This document shows positions 1 through 7,483 of a DNA stretch of 8,347 nt, piece after piece (position 1 is the first letter of the stretch; each line of letters starts with the position of its first letter). A program made the translations under genes and the position numbers. The DNA comes from Candidatus Zixiibacteriota bacterium (GTDB taxonomy: Bacteria > Zixibacteria > MSB-5A5 > WJJR01), in contig WJJR01000039.1 of assembly GCA_014729565.1 (NCBI GenBank), forward strand, positions 1 to 8,347, in the 5' to 3' direction. The notes beneath the pieces were generated by a model. That model was given only the letters and a program-made list of their open reading frames with translations, had not been told where the DNA came from and made no database searches.

Positions 1-11
1 ACGGGAGAGCA

Positions 12-230
12 ATGGCAGACGAAGAACATCAAAATGAATCACGATTGGCGCTGGCTCTGAGCATTGGGCTGGCCATCGGAGCCGGAGTGGGCATTGCGAT
101 CGGGACAGTTCTGGGTTTTGCTTTCGATAACGTCGGTCTGGGCATCGCCCTGGGCAGCAGTATCGGTTGTGGCGCGGGGATTACCGCCGGAGCGCTTTTC
201 GGACGTGGAGACGGTGATAAAGAGTTGTAG
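12..230 (+). CDS. Small glycine-zipper membrane protein (72 aa)
   Basis: A complete 72-residue ORF with ATG at 12 and TAG at 228-230. A GGAG purine run at 4-7 lies just upstream and supports this start. The first ten or so residues are polar and acidic. Two hydrophobic, Gly/Ala-rich stretches follow (about residues 14-38 and 42-65), rich in GxxxG-type spacing, and they meet at the turn around FDNVGLG. A short charged tail (GRGDGDKEL) ends the protein. This is the pattern of a small two-helix glycine-zipper inner-membrane protein; similar uncharacterised proteins with a DN(I/V)GLGIA core occur in many bacteria. No catalytic motif is visible and no function can be assigned. It is convergent with the metalloprotease gene, with 32 bases between the two stop codons. 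Anything upstream of position 1 is unseen, so operon membership is unknown. Confidence 0.72.
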   Translation: MADEEHQNESRLALALSIGLAIGAGVGIAIGTVLGFAFDNVGLGIALGSSIGCGAGITAGALFGRGDGDKEL

Positions 231-262
231 TCCTGCCGGGAAAATGCAGGGAGGAGTAACGA

Positions 263-1603
263 CTATTCCTCTACCATGCCCTGTCCATCGGGAACCACCG
301 TGGAGTCGATCGTCTCCTCGGCCAGGTTGGGTGTCGACGACGTGGTGATATAGGAATTCCCGACACTGGTCATAATCAGCGGCTTCTCGATGATCAGGTT
401 AGATCCCGGTTCATTATACTGCCCTTCGCGGAAATACAAAACACTGCCATTCGAACTGAACGGGATAGCATTAGTCAGTGTGGGATAGGGCGCGACACAG
501 GCTCCGGTCGGGACACCGCCGTAGCCCGACCGCAAAAAGACGATGTCGCCTCCGATGCAGCTCTCCGTGGTCAGTGTAGGTTGGGGACAGGCGCCACGAG
601 CTGCGCGCTTCGCTTCGATTTCTTCGTAACTGATGCAGGGTTCAAAGGTATAGCTGATGGCGTCAAGTTCGCTCTTGGTGTACGCTTGCACCGGATCGGT
701 GATATTCGCCCACTCGTCGTAGTCGACCCAGATCATAGACCCCGATGACTCATTGCACCAGCCATCATCGAGATAGACACTGTCGAGGCTGTACGATGCG
801 GTTCCCGAGATCGACCCGTCGCAATCCCAGTCGACTGATACCATGCCGGTGCCGAACCATTCCATCAGGTCGGTCTCGTAGAGCGAGCATAGACGGCCCT
901 CCGAAAAGTCCATTTCCTTAAACAGATTGGCCGATTCCGGCGCCAGTCCGAGACAGAGCAGATTCGAGCGTACTCCGTCGAGCTGGAAATTGTAACTCAT
1001 GATGCTCGGCATCAGAATCGGACCGGGCCCGTTAATACCGCAATCCATTCCGCCGCAATGCGACAATCCCAGATTGTGTCCGAACTCGTGTGCCAGAGTG
1101 GAGGCACGGTCAAAGGGTGTTCCGATTTGGCCGGTGAACGCGCCCAGCGTGACGACCAGATCATCGCCGAATTCCGCCAATCCGGAACTGCTCGTGGTAT
1201 CGTCGTTGCGTTGATACTGGTGGCCGAAGATACAATAGTGCCAGTCGCCGCCGGCGTTGTCGAAATTAGCCAGCTTCATCAAGTAGAAGCTGTTGGTCGC
1301 GAAGCTTATCCCGAAAATCGTACCTTTATCATTCGGATTCTGCGGAATCACTTGCACATGGGGAATCTCGTCATCGATCACGATGTTCAGATTATGCCCT
1401 TTGCACGCAAACATCTGCTCCACCGCATCGACTTCCGACTGGTTGGGCCGATGCGAATGCAGAATGTTGTTGTTCTGGTCGCGCAGCACCATATAGTCGA
1501 TCTCGATGTTCATGGTGAGGGCCGACGCGGTTTCTGCGAAGGGAATGAGCACCAGTGCGCAGGCGACTACGGTGAGTGTGATGTAAGTCGTACGACGCAG
1601 CAT
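263..1603 (-). CDS. Secreted metzincin-type zinc metalloprotease with C-terminal partial beta-helix-like module
   Basis: A complete 446-residue protein. Residues 1-28 form a signal peptide (basic MLRR start, hydrophobic core, TASA cleavage region), so it is exported. The catalytic zinc site HEFGHNLGLSH is at residues 172-182, with ligands His172, His176 and His182 and general base Glu173. A Met-turn-like IMSY follows at 201-204, with Met202. Together these define a metzincin. I cannot separate M12-, M43- and M10-like families by eye. Many Cys residues (for example in HCGGMDCG) suggest disulfides. Residues 340-446 resemble the opening coil of a parallel beta-helix: a YPTLTNAI helix, then VLYFREGQYNE, then IIEKPLIM. 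Only about one or two coils are present, so it may be a surface-attachment or binding module. A purine stretch (GAAAGG at 1611-1616, 7 bases before ATG) and the promoter at 1649-1676 support the start. Substrate is unknown. Confidence 0.88.
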   Translation of the reverse strand: MLRRTTYITLTVVACALVLIPFAETASALTMNIEIDYMVLRDQNNNILHSHRPNQSEVDAVEQMFACKGHNLNIVIDDEIPHVQVIPQNPNDKGTIFGISFATNSFYLMKLANFDNAGGDWHYCIFGHQYQRNDDTTSSSGLAEFGDDLVVTLGAFTGQIGTPFDRASTLAHEFGHNLGLSHCGGMDCGINGPGPILMPSIMSYNFQLDGVRSNLLCLGLAPESANLFKEMDFSEGRLCSLYETDLMEWFGTGMVSVDWDCDGSISGTASYSLDSVYLDDGWCNESSGSMIWVDYDEWANITDPVQAYTKSELDAISYTFEPCISYEEIEAKRAARGACPQPTLTTESCIGGDIVFLRSGYGGVPTGACVAPYPTLTNAIPFSSNGSVLYFREGQYNEPGSNLIIEKPLIMTSVGNSYITTSSTPNLAEETIDSTVVPDGQGMVEE

Positions 1604-1648
1604 GGAATGACCTTTCGAGAATCAGAGATACGGAAACTGATTGGCATC

Positions 1649-1676
1649 AATATACGGGACGATTCTTGTCCGTCAA
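1649..1676 (-). promoter_or_regulatory. Sigma70-like promoter for the metalloprotease gene
   Basis: On the minus strand TTGACG (1671-1676) is followed after 16 bases by TATATT (1649-1654). Each hexamer matches the sigma70 consensus at 5 of 6 positions. Transcription would start near 1642, giving a leader of roughly 40 bases before the ATG at 1603. Its position downstream of the hairpin at 1700-1721 suggests the metalloprotease is transcribed on its own rather than with the S9 peptidase. Promoter use by this organism's sigma factor is assumed. Confidence 0.55.
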
Positions 1677-1699
1677 TGGCCCATAACCCAGAAGCAACA

Positions 1700-1721
1700 G
1701 GGGCGCCCAAACGGGCGCCCC
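1700..1721 (-). terminator. GC-rich hairpin downstream of the S9 peptidase gene
   Basis: A perfect 9-bp inverted repeat: GGGGCGCCC (1700-1708) pairs with GGGCGCCCC (1713-1721) around a 4-base loop. It starts 30 bases past the S9 peptidase stop codon. On the minus strand the stem is followed by a weak T-rich stretch (TGTTGCTTC) rather than a true U-tract. It is placed like a transcription terminator and resembles the hairpin at 4358-4380. An mRNA 3'-end stabiliser is the alternative. Confidence 0.55.
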
Positions 1722-1751
1722 TCAAGTGGTTATGGATCATGTGTGGACGAT

Positions 1752-4253
1752 CTACTGCCCGCCCTCCGGCGTCGAGGTTTCAATCTCGATCTCCGGCGAG
1801 GCGTTTTTCACGTAGGTATCCATCCACTCGGTCATCTCCCAGAGCATGTGCATGACCGATTCGCGAGCCTGGTACCCGTGGCTCTCATGGGGCAGCATCA
1901 CCAGCCGTGCCGTGGCGCCGTGGCCTTTCAGGGCGCCGTAGAACCGTTCGCTTTGAATCGGGAATGTTCCCGAGTTGTTGTCTTCTTCACCATGAATGAG
2001 CAGAATCGGTTCGTTGACCTTGTCGGCGTGCATAAACGGCGACATCGTGAAATACACATCCGGTGCTTCCCAGAAAGTTCGTTCTTCGGCTTGGAAGCCG
2101 AACGGTGTCAGTGTCCGATTGTACGCACCGCTGCGTGCGATTCCCGCCGCGAACAGATCAGAGTGTGCCAGTAAATTGGCCGTCATGAATGCACCGTACG
2201 AGTGACCACCAATCGCGATGCGATCGCGTTCGGCTACACCACGGCTCACCACTTCATCAATGGCCGCTTCAGCGCTGGCCACCAATTGCTCCACGTATGT
2301 GTCGTTTGGTTCCTCGTCACCCTCGCCGATAATCGGCATCGCCGGGTCGTCGAGAATGGCATATCCATGCACCAGCCACAAGAGTGGCGAATGCCGGCTG
2401 ACGCGAACAAAACGGTACGGCGAGTCGGTCACCTGACCGGCGGCATCGGCATCCTTGAATTCCTGCGGATAGGCCCACATCAACATCGGCAGGGGACCAT
2501 CATTGGCCGGATCGTAGCCGCTGGGCAGATACAACGTGCCGGTGAGATTGACGCTGTCGGCGCGCATGTACCGAATCAGCTCCTTTTGCACATCCTTGAG
2601 CTGCGGGGTCGGATGTTCGAATCCGGTGAGTTGGTCAATGGCATCCTTCTTGATATTGCGCAGGTAGTAATTGGGCGGTTCGTCGACACTCTCGCGACGG
2701 GTCAACAGCAAGTGGCCGGCCTCATCCATCAGGTGAACCGGCCGCTCGTAGTAGGGTGCCTCGGAACGGAACAGGCGTTCTTTCGATTTGTCGCGCACGT
2801 TGTATCGATCCAGAAAGGGACGATCTCCTTCGTCGCTGGCGCCGTCGCCGACGAGGAAAATTGACTTGCCACCATCAGCGGTCATCATCACGCGGGTCCC
2901 GCGGTCGGTGCGCTTCATCATCGGATTGCCGGGATCGTTGTAGCGGTCCTCGAATGAGTAATCCATCAGCAGCGCCTGATCTTTACCCGGATCGCCCGGG
3001 GCGACGCGCCAGACTTCCACGGCACGTGTCGTCCACCACCACGACGTCACCAGCGCGAGATCATCGTTGGCCCAGTCGGTGCTGTAGTAGCGCAGACCGA
3101 GTGTCAGCAGTTCCGTAGGCTGATCATCAAACGGAGCGTCCAGCATGTACACACGGTCGCGCTCTTCCGCCTCAACGCCGGCATCACCGCCGTCGAGTGC
3201 CTCGACCCAGTACAGCGTGGCATCTTCGTCGGGACGCCAGCCGATATTGCGCCGTCCGGTGCGCACCGATCCAAACGCGATCGGTACATTATCGGCCAAC
3301 GGCAAGTCGGCGATTTCCCGGACCAGTTCGCCCTTCATGTCGTACACCTCGGTCAACGTTGGGAAACGATAGACCGGAACGGTGTACGAAAACGGCCGGT
3401 GGACGCGTTCGACCAGAACATACTTGCCGTTCGGCGACGGTTCCGCACGACGGATCAAGCCTGCAACGGGGAGCGGGACATAGTCACCATCGAGACCGAC
3501 CTTCACCACATGGCCTCTGACGTAATACTCAAACAGCTCTTCATCGTGAGGATTCTTGAGGAGGTCCTGATAGGTGCGGGCCGGAGCCTTCCCGCCGATG
3601 TTTTCCTGCACCGCAGGTCCGAGCGGTACCGTCTGTTCCGGAGGCGCTTCACCGCGTCCGGGTGGGACGACCACGGCAATGAGGTGCTTGCTGTCGGAGA
3701 CCCACTCGTACGGCTGCGCGTATGTTTCGTTCAGCGGCAGATCAAAGAATTTCCGTCCCTGTCTGAGATCACGCGGCGTGGCCCACAGCTCAATGGCGTC
3801 GTTACGAGTCACTGTGAAGGCGACCCATTTGCCATCTGGCGACCAGGATACGTTGCTGATCTTCGCATCGGCGGGAATTCCGGCTACGCGCCGCGGCATT
3901 TTGTCGGACATGTCTACGATGTCGATGGCGTTGTAGTACCATCCGCGACTGGGGCCATTGGTCCTCGGATTGATGCGCAGGCCGCCGATCCGCAACTCGG
4001 GTTGTGCCAGCTCCTCGATTGGCGGGAGGCCGGGACGATGCAGAAACAACATGAACTCTTCGTTGGGACCCAGCATCACGTTTGGCGTTGGGGGAGCATC
4101 GGCCAATGCGGCGATGTCCGGCGGCGGCATCTGGTAGGGGAGGGCATCGGATGCCTCATCCTGGGCCAGGCTGATTCCGGTCGCAAGAAGGGCGAAGGCT
4201 GCTGCCAGAAGCACTGTTCGGCCGATCACCAGGTGGCGGAGAACGGATCTCAT
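1752..4253 (-). CDS. Exported S9 family serine peptidase (glutamyl endopeptidase / prolyl oligopeptidase type)
   Basis: A complete 833-residue protein. A signal peptide spans about residues 1-30, with cleavage likely after SLA before QDE. Residues about 60-560 have WSPDGKW-, SPNGKY- and WRPDED-type repeats, as in the N-terminal beta-propeller that gates S9 peptidases. The alpha/beta-hydrolase domain covers about 565-815. The nucleophile is Ser685 in GGHSYGAF, the acid is probably Asp758 in HGEEDNN, and the base is His792 in HESHGY, so the triad is intact. The stretch MLMWAYPQEFKD (590-601) and the overall architecture best fit the S9D glutamyl-endopeptidase-like branch, but Glu specificity is inference. 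It probably degrades peptides in the periplasm or outside the cell. AGAGGAG at 4261-4267, 7 bases before the ATG, is a good ribosome binding site. A TATGAT at 4281-4286 could be a -10 box, but no convincing -35 is seen. Confidence 0.93.
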   Translation of the reverse strand: MRSVLRHLVIGRTVLLAAAFALLATGISLAQDEASDALPYQMPPPDIAALADAPPTPNVMLGPNEEFMLFLHRPGLPPIEELAQPELRIGGLRINPRTNGPSRGWYYNAIDIVDMSDKMPRRVAGIPADAKISNVSWSPDGKWVAFTVTRNDAIELWATPRDLRQGRKFFDLPLNETYAQPYEWVSDSKHLIAVVVPPGRGEAPPEQTVPLGPAVQENIGGKAPARTYQDLLKNPHDEELFEYYVRGHVVKVGLDGDYVPLPVAGLIRRAEPSPNGKYVLVERVHRPFSYTVPVYRFPTLTEVYDMKGELVREIADLPLADNVPIAFGSVRTGRRNIGWRPDEDATLYWVEALDGGDAGVEAEERDRVYMLDAPFDDQPTELLTLGLRYYSTDWANDDLALVTSWWWTTRAVEVWRVAPGDPGKDQALLMDYSFEDRYNDPGNPMMKRTDRGTRVMMTADGGKSIFLVGDGASDEGDRPFLDRYNVRDKSKERLFRSEAPYYERPVHLMDEAGHLLLTRRESVDEPPNYYLRNIKKDAIDQLTGFEHPTPQLKDVQKELIRYMRADSVNLTGTLYLPSGYDPANDGPLPMLMWAYPQEFKDADAAGQVTDSPYRFVRVSRHSPLLWLVHGYAILDDPAMPIIGEGDEEPNDTYVEQLVASAEAAIDEVVSRGVAERDRIAIGGHSYGAFMTANLLAHSDLFAAGIARSGAYNRTLTPFGFQAEERTFWEAPDVYFTMSPFMHADKVNEPILLIHGEEDNNSGTFPIQSERFYGALKGHGATARLVMLPHESHGYQARESVMHMLWEMTEWMDTYVKNASPEIEIETSTPEGGQ

Positions 4254-4357
4254 GTTGTGTCTCCTCTCACTATTGAATGCATCATACGCGTCATCACAGA
4301 TTACCGATCACCCGCCAAGAAACACAGGGGACGGAGACGATGCCACCGCAAATACAA

Positions 4358-4380
4358 CGGGCGGGCCATCGGCCCGCCCG
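4358..4380 (-). terminator. GC-rich hairpin terminating the blaI-like/M56 operon
   Basis: A perfect 10-bp inverted repeat: CGGGCGGGCC (4358-4367) pairs with GGCCCGCCCG (4371-4380) around a 3-base loop. It begins 34 bases after the M56 stop codon. On the minus strand it is followed by TTGTATTTGC, which is T-rich though not a clean U-tract. This is a likely intrinsic terminator separating the regulatory operon from the S9 peptidase gene. Confidence 0.65.
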
Positions 4381-4414
4381 CGTACCTTGCCGTTTTGAGG
4401 GATGAGAGGTTGGA

Positions 4415-7400
4415 TCAATACGAGCGGTCGCGATCCTGACGGAATTCGTCGAGGACACGCGGCGATAAACCCAGCACGCGCATCTCAATAATATCCCGAG
4501 CGCTCAGATCGTCGAAGTCGAGTTCGTCCAATTCCTCGACAAAGTCCGCATCCACACCGTTGCTGCGGAATGCAATCATGTCCTCGACGGAAAACTGGCG
4601 GTCGAGTTTTCCGAATTCTTCGAGATAATCCTCCGACACACCGTTTGCGCGGAGGGCGATGATCTCGCCGATGCCGACCGATCGATCAAACCCGTACGCT
4701 TGAATCGCAGCAATGAGATCGGCGTCCACGCCATTGCTGCGTAAAGCGACAACATCGCGTGGGGACAGTGAAGACAGATCGACGGCATCCAAGTCTTCCA
4801 GATAGTCGAGGGTGACGCCGTTCGCGCGCAGTGTGATCAGATCGCCGACGGTCATCGATGAACCCCAGCGCGAGAGCACCGTGCCGGCGAATTCGGGGTC
4901 AACACCATTCGTGCGTAAGCCGACCACATCGCGGACGCTCAATTTGTCGGAGCCGAGTCCGACCTCATCAAGCTCTTCCAGATAGTCTTCATCAACGCCG
5001 TTCGCACGCAATGCAATGATGGCATCGAGTGAGACAAGGTCGGCACTGTAGGCCTGAATCGCGGCAATCAGTTCCGGATCGACACCATTCGACCGCAGAG
5101 CGACCAGGTCCGGAACGGCGAGATTGTCGACGCCAACGTCGCTCAGGTCCTCCAGGTATTCCTCCGATATGCCATGCGAACGGAGCGACACGATCTCATC
5201 GATGTCGAGTATCACACGGCTGTAGGCGTTTGCTGCGGCCGCGTATTCAGCGCTCACACCGTGATCGCGCAGCGCGATGACGTCGTTAATGCTCTCCAGC
5301 TCCACGCTGGCGTCGCGCAGTGCCTCAACATAGTCGGGTCCGACACCGTGGTCACGCAGCTTGGCGATATCGTGGAGGGAGAGTGACGACAGTCCCAGTC
5401 CCCGCATGGCGTGGGCATAGTCGCCGGAGATGCCTTTTCGTCGCAGCCGGAGAATGTCATCGACCGACAGGTCATCGTCGGATTGCAGCGAGTACCCCTC
5501 AATGTCGTCTCCGTCGACGCCGTTACGACGCAGGCGAACGACATCTTCGACGGTCAGGTACTTCAAACCGGCCTCAGTCAGTTCCCTCACGTAGTCGCCG
5601 TCGACACCCGTGCGCTTGAGCGCGACGAGATCGTCGATGGTCACGTTTTCCAGTCCGGCTTGCCGGATCTCACGGACATAATCGCCGGTAATGCCCATCG
5701 ACAGCAACCGGAGCAGCTCGCGTTGTGTCACCTCGTCGGTTTCGCCGTGGCGATACTGGATGTTGTAGGCGATGTCCGTGTCCGCGTTTGTGTTCGAACC
5801 AAAGAGGCCGTCGAAGTAGTTGGTGAAATAGTTTGTAACATCTGTTGTCGTGTTAGTCTCAGTAAAGGTATGTGAGTCACTATCAACAGAACTATTCCAG
5901 TTGCAGCAGTCGCTGCCGCACCATGCGCAGTTATCCGGCGCCGGTGTGTACGTGACCGCGTTGGCGGGCCGGACGGTGACGGCTTGCGGGGCCGCATGCG
6001 TCTCGCCGCCACCAAACAGCGTCACGTTACAGGGAGACTCGTTCTCCGCGCAGTCCACCGCGGTTGCCGAGACGGTTGTCGGGGCGTGCCCATACCGTGG
6101 CGGCATTTCGCTCACAACCGGGGCCTCGCCGCGCACAATCGATTCAACCGGATCGAATACCGCGACCACCGGCGGGACCCTGGTCATTTGCACGGCCAGA
6201 ACAGCCAGAACGGCGGCGGTGGCAAAGACAGCCAGGCGCGATGTCCGCGGCGACGCGTTGCGCCGGCGATTCAGCAGCGTCTCAATACGCCGGGTGAATT
6301 GCGATTTGGTCTTCAGCACGCTCGGCGCCGGTGCGTATTGGCGCGACCAGGGCGTGAGTGAGACCAGCTTGGTCAGGCACGTGGCATACGCGCGGGTGCG
6401 GCCGGTTTGCGCAATCACCCAATCGTCACAGGCGATTTCCCGTTCCAAACAAAGTTGCCGTCCAATAATGCGCACGGCGGGATGGAAGAAGAACACCGCT
6501 GCGATCACCCGCTGGATCAGATTGGTCCAATCGTCCCAGCGGCACACGTGCGCGTATTCATGCAAGGCGATATTCTCAAGATCATTGTCGCTCAGTGAGT
6601 CAATCAACGCGGCGGGGAAGAGGATCACCGGGCGAACGAGCCCGAGGACCGTTGGTACAGATAACCCCTCGGCCTGACGGATCGTCACGCGGCGCGACCG
6701 GCGCAAGGTCGGCAATGACGCAACCAACCGATCTTCGAGATCGGCCGGGAGCGCCACCGAGCGCCGCTTCATTCCCAGCAGCCGGTGATATCCCCACATC
6801 AAACGCAGCAGCATTAATCCGGCGATGGCGAGCGCCACGGCCAGCGCAATAGCGGCGATGTTGCCGACGGTGATGCGGTAAGGCGACCAGCGAAGCCCAC
6901 TGATCGCGCCCTGCGCCCAGTCGACGGCGCCGGCCAGCATGGTCTTTGCATCATCAATGAGACTTGAATTCTGGGACAGTGTGTCATTGGTCACCGAAAC
7001 CACCGTAACCGTCGCCGGTGGCGAACTGCGCCGATTAACGATACGCTCCACACTGCGCTCACGCTCGGTTTCGATGTTGCGATTGATGTCTCGTTCGACG
7101 ACGCGATCGACAGTGGGACGGTCGAGAACTGTACGAGTCTCTGCTTCGACAGGGGGGATTTCGGTTACGACATATCGTTCTGCGTCAGGAACGCGGAGAT
7201 TCACCCGTTCGATTGCCGGGGCCGGCTGTTCGGAACGCCACTGTGCGTTCGGGAGATCCGCCGATCCGTTGAACAATCCCATGACCGGAAGCGCCACGAC
7301 AACGGCGAGCGCAATCCACCACATGCCGTGCCGCGTCGCCGCATTCAGGCGCCGGAATCGCTTCATGATCACAAACACCGCCAGCGTAAATAGCACGCCG

Positions 7401-7474
7401 ACCAGAGTGGCATTGATCAGCGATTCCAATACCGCCGGTGCGAGTCCACTGAGTTCAGAGAGTATGTCGGACAT
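4415..7474 (-). CDS. BlaR1-like M56 membrane metalloprotease (sensor/antirepressor) with repeat-rich C-terminal domain
   Basis: A 1019-residue membrane protein, much longer than BlaR1 (about 600). Probable membrane segments lie near residues 17-37, 51-68, 203-226 and 413-432; a further hydrophobic stretch is at 319-337. Between the second and third is a long charged loop (about 70-200), extracytoplasmic if BlaR1 topology holds. The peptidase domain carries the zinc motif HEYAH (305-309), and the third ligand is probably Glu346 in EREIACDD. After the last membrane segment come a Cys-rich stretch (475-524), an Asn/Thr/Asp-rich linker (525-570) and about 15 repeats of 29 residues (582-1019). No penicillin-binding SxxK/SxN/KTG domain is seen. 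Known family role: signal-activated proteolysis that inactivates the cognate BlaI repressor. The gene follows the repressor by 9 bases, the classic arrangement, with a weak GCGGGAT ribosome binding site. The signal is unknown. Confidence 0.9.
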   Translation of the reverse strand: MSDILSELSGLAPAVLESLINATLVGVLFTLAVFVIMKRFRRLNAATRHGMWWIALAVVVALPVMGLFNGSADLPNAQWRSEQPAPAIERVNLRVPDAERYVVTEIPPVEAETRTVLDRPTVDRVVERDINRNIETERERSVERIVNRRSSPPATVTVVSVTNDTLSQNSSLIDDAKTMLAGAVDWAQGAISGLRWSPYRITVGNIAAIALAVALAIAGLMLLRLMWGYHRLLGMKRRSVALPADLEDRLVASLPTLRRSRRVTIRQAEGLSVPTVLGLVRPVILFPAALIDSLSDNDLENIALHEYAHVCRWDDWTNLIQRVIAAVFFFHPAVRIIGRQLCLEREIACDDWVIAQTGRTRAYATCLTKLVSLTPWSRQYAPAPSVLKTKSQFTRRIETLLNRRRNASPRTSRLAVFATAAVLAVLAVQMTRVPPVVAVFDPVESIVRGEAPVVSEMPPRYGHAPTTVSATAVDCAENESPCNVTLFGGGETHAAPQAVTVRPANAVTYTPAPDNCAWCGSDCCNWNSSVDSDSHTFTETNTTTDVTNYFTNYFDGLFGSNTNADTDIAYNIQYRHGETDEVTQRELLRLLSMGITGDYVREIRQAGLENVTIDDLVALKRTGVDGDYVRELTEAGLKYLTVEDVVRLRRNGVDGDDIEGYSLQSDDDLSVDDILRLRRKGISGDYAHAMRGLGLSSLSLHDIAKLRDHGVGPDYVEALRDASVELESINDVIALRDHGVSAEYAAAANAYSRVILDIDEIVSLRSHGISEEYLEDLSDVGVDNLAVPDLVALRSNGVDPELIAAIQAYSADLVSLDAIIALRANGVDEDYLEELDEVGLGSDKLSVRDVVGLRTNGVDPEFAGTVLSRWGSSMTVGDLITLRANGVTLDYLEDLDAVDLSSLSPRDVVALRSNGVDADLIAAIQAYGFDRSVGIGEIIALRANGVSEDYLEEFGKLDRQFSVEDMIAFRSNGVDADFVEELDELDFDDLSARDIIEMRVLGLSPRVLDEFRQDRDRSY
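4418..5731 (-). repeat. About 15 tandem 29-residue (87-base) repeats encoding the M56 C-terminal domain
   Basis: Residues 582-1019 divide into units beginning near 582, 611, 641, 670, 699, 728, 756, 786, 815, 846, 875, 904, 934, 962 and 991. The common pattern is (S/T)-V-x-D-(I/V)-(I/V)-x-L-R-x-(N/H)-G-(V/I)-(D/S)-x-(D/E)-Y-(L/V)-x-x-L. Each unit reads as two short helices joined at the N/H-G-V turn. Most are 28-30 residues; the one at 815-845 is 31. The third (641-669) has a degenerate second half. From about residue 730 onward, units with an acidic second helix (YLEEL) alternate with units with an Ala-rich one (LIAAIQAY). Codons differ between copies, so the array is protein-level rather than a fresh DNA duplication. 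Similar repeats occur after M56 domains in other bacteria, from memory and not checked. Confidence 0.85.
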
Positions 7475-7483
7475 AAATCCCGC

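Noticed and set aside
232..250. CCTGC/GCAGG inverted repeat between the convergent stops as a bidirectional terminator
   Set aside because: Only a 5-bp stem with a 9-base loop and no T-run on either side; too weak to call.
1058..1855. 265-codon plus-strand ORF over the metalloprotease start and the intergenic region
   Set aside because: It covers the complement of the zinc motif, promoter and hairpin, and resembles no protein; shadow ORF.
3399..4439. 346-codon plus-strand ORF opposite the S9 peptidase gene
   Set aside because: It is antisense to a gene with an intact catalytic triad, has no recognisable domain, and its length reflects GC-rich codon bias on the other strand.
4418..5731. Repeat array considered as a CRISPR or DNA-level satellite
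   Set aside because: The repeats are in frame, vary in codons and amino acids, have no conserved repeat/unique spacer structure, and belong to one continuous protein.
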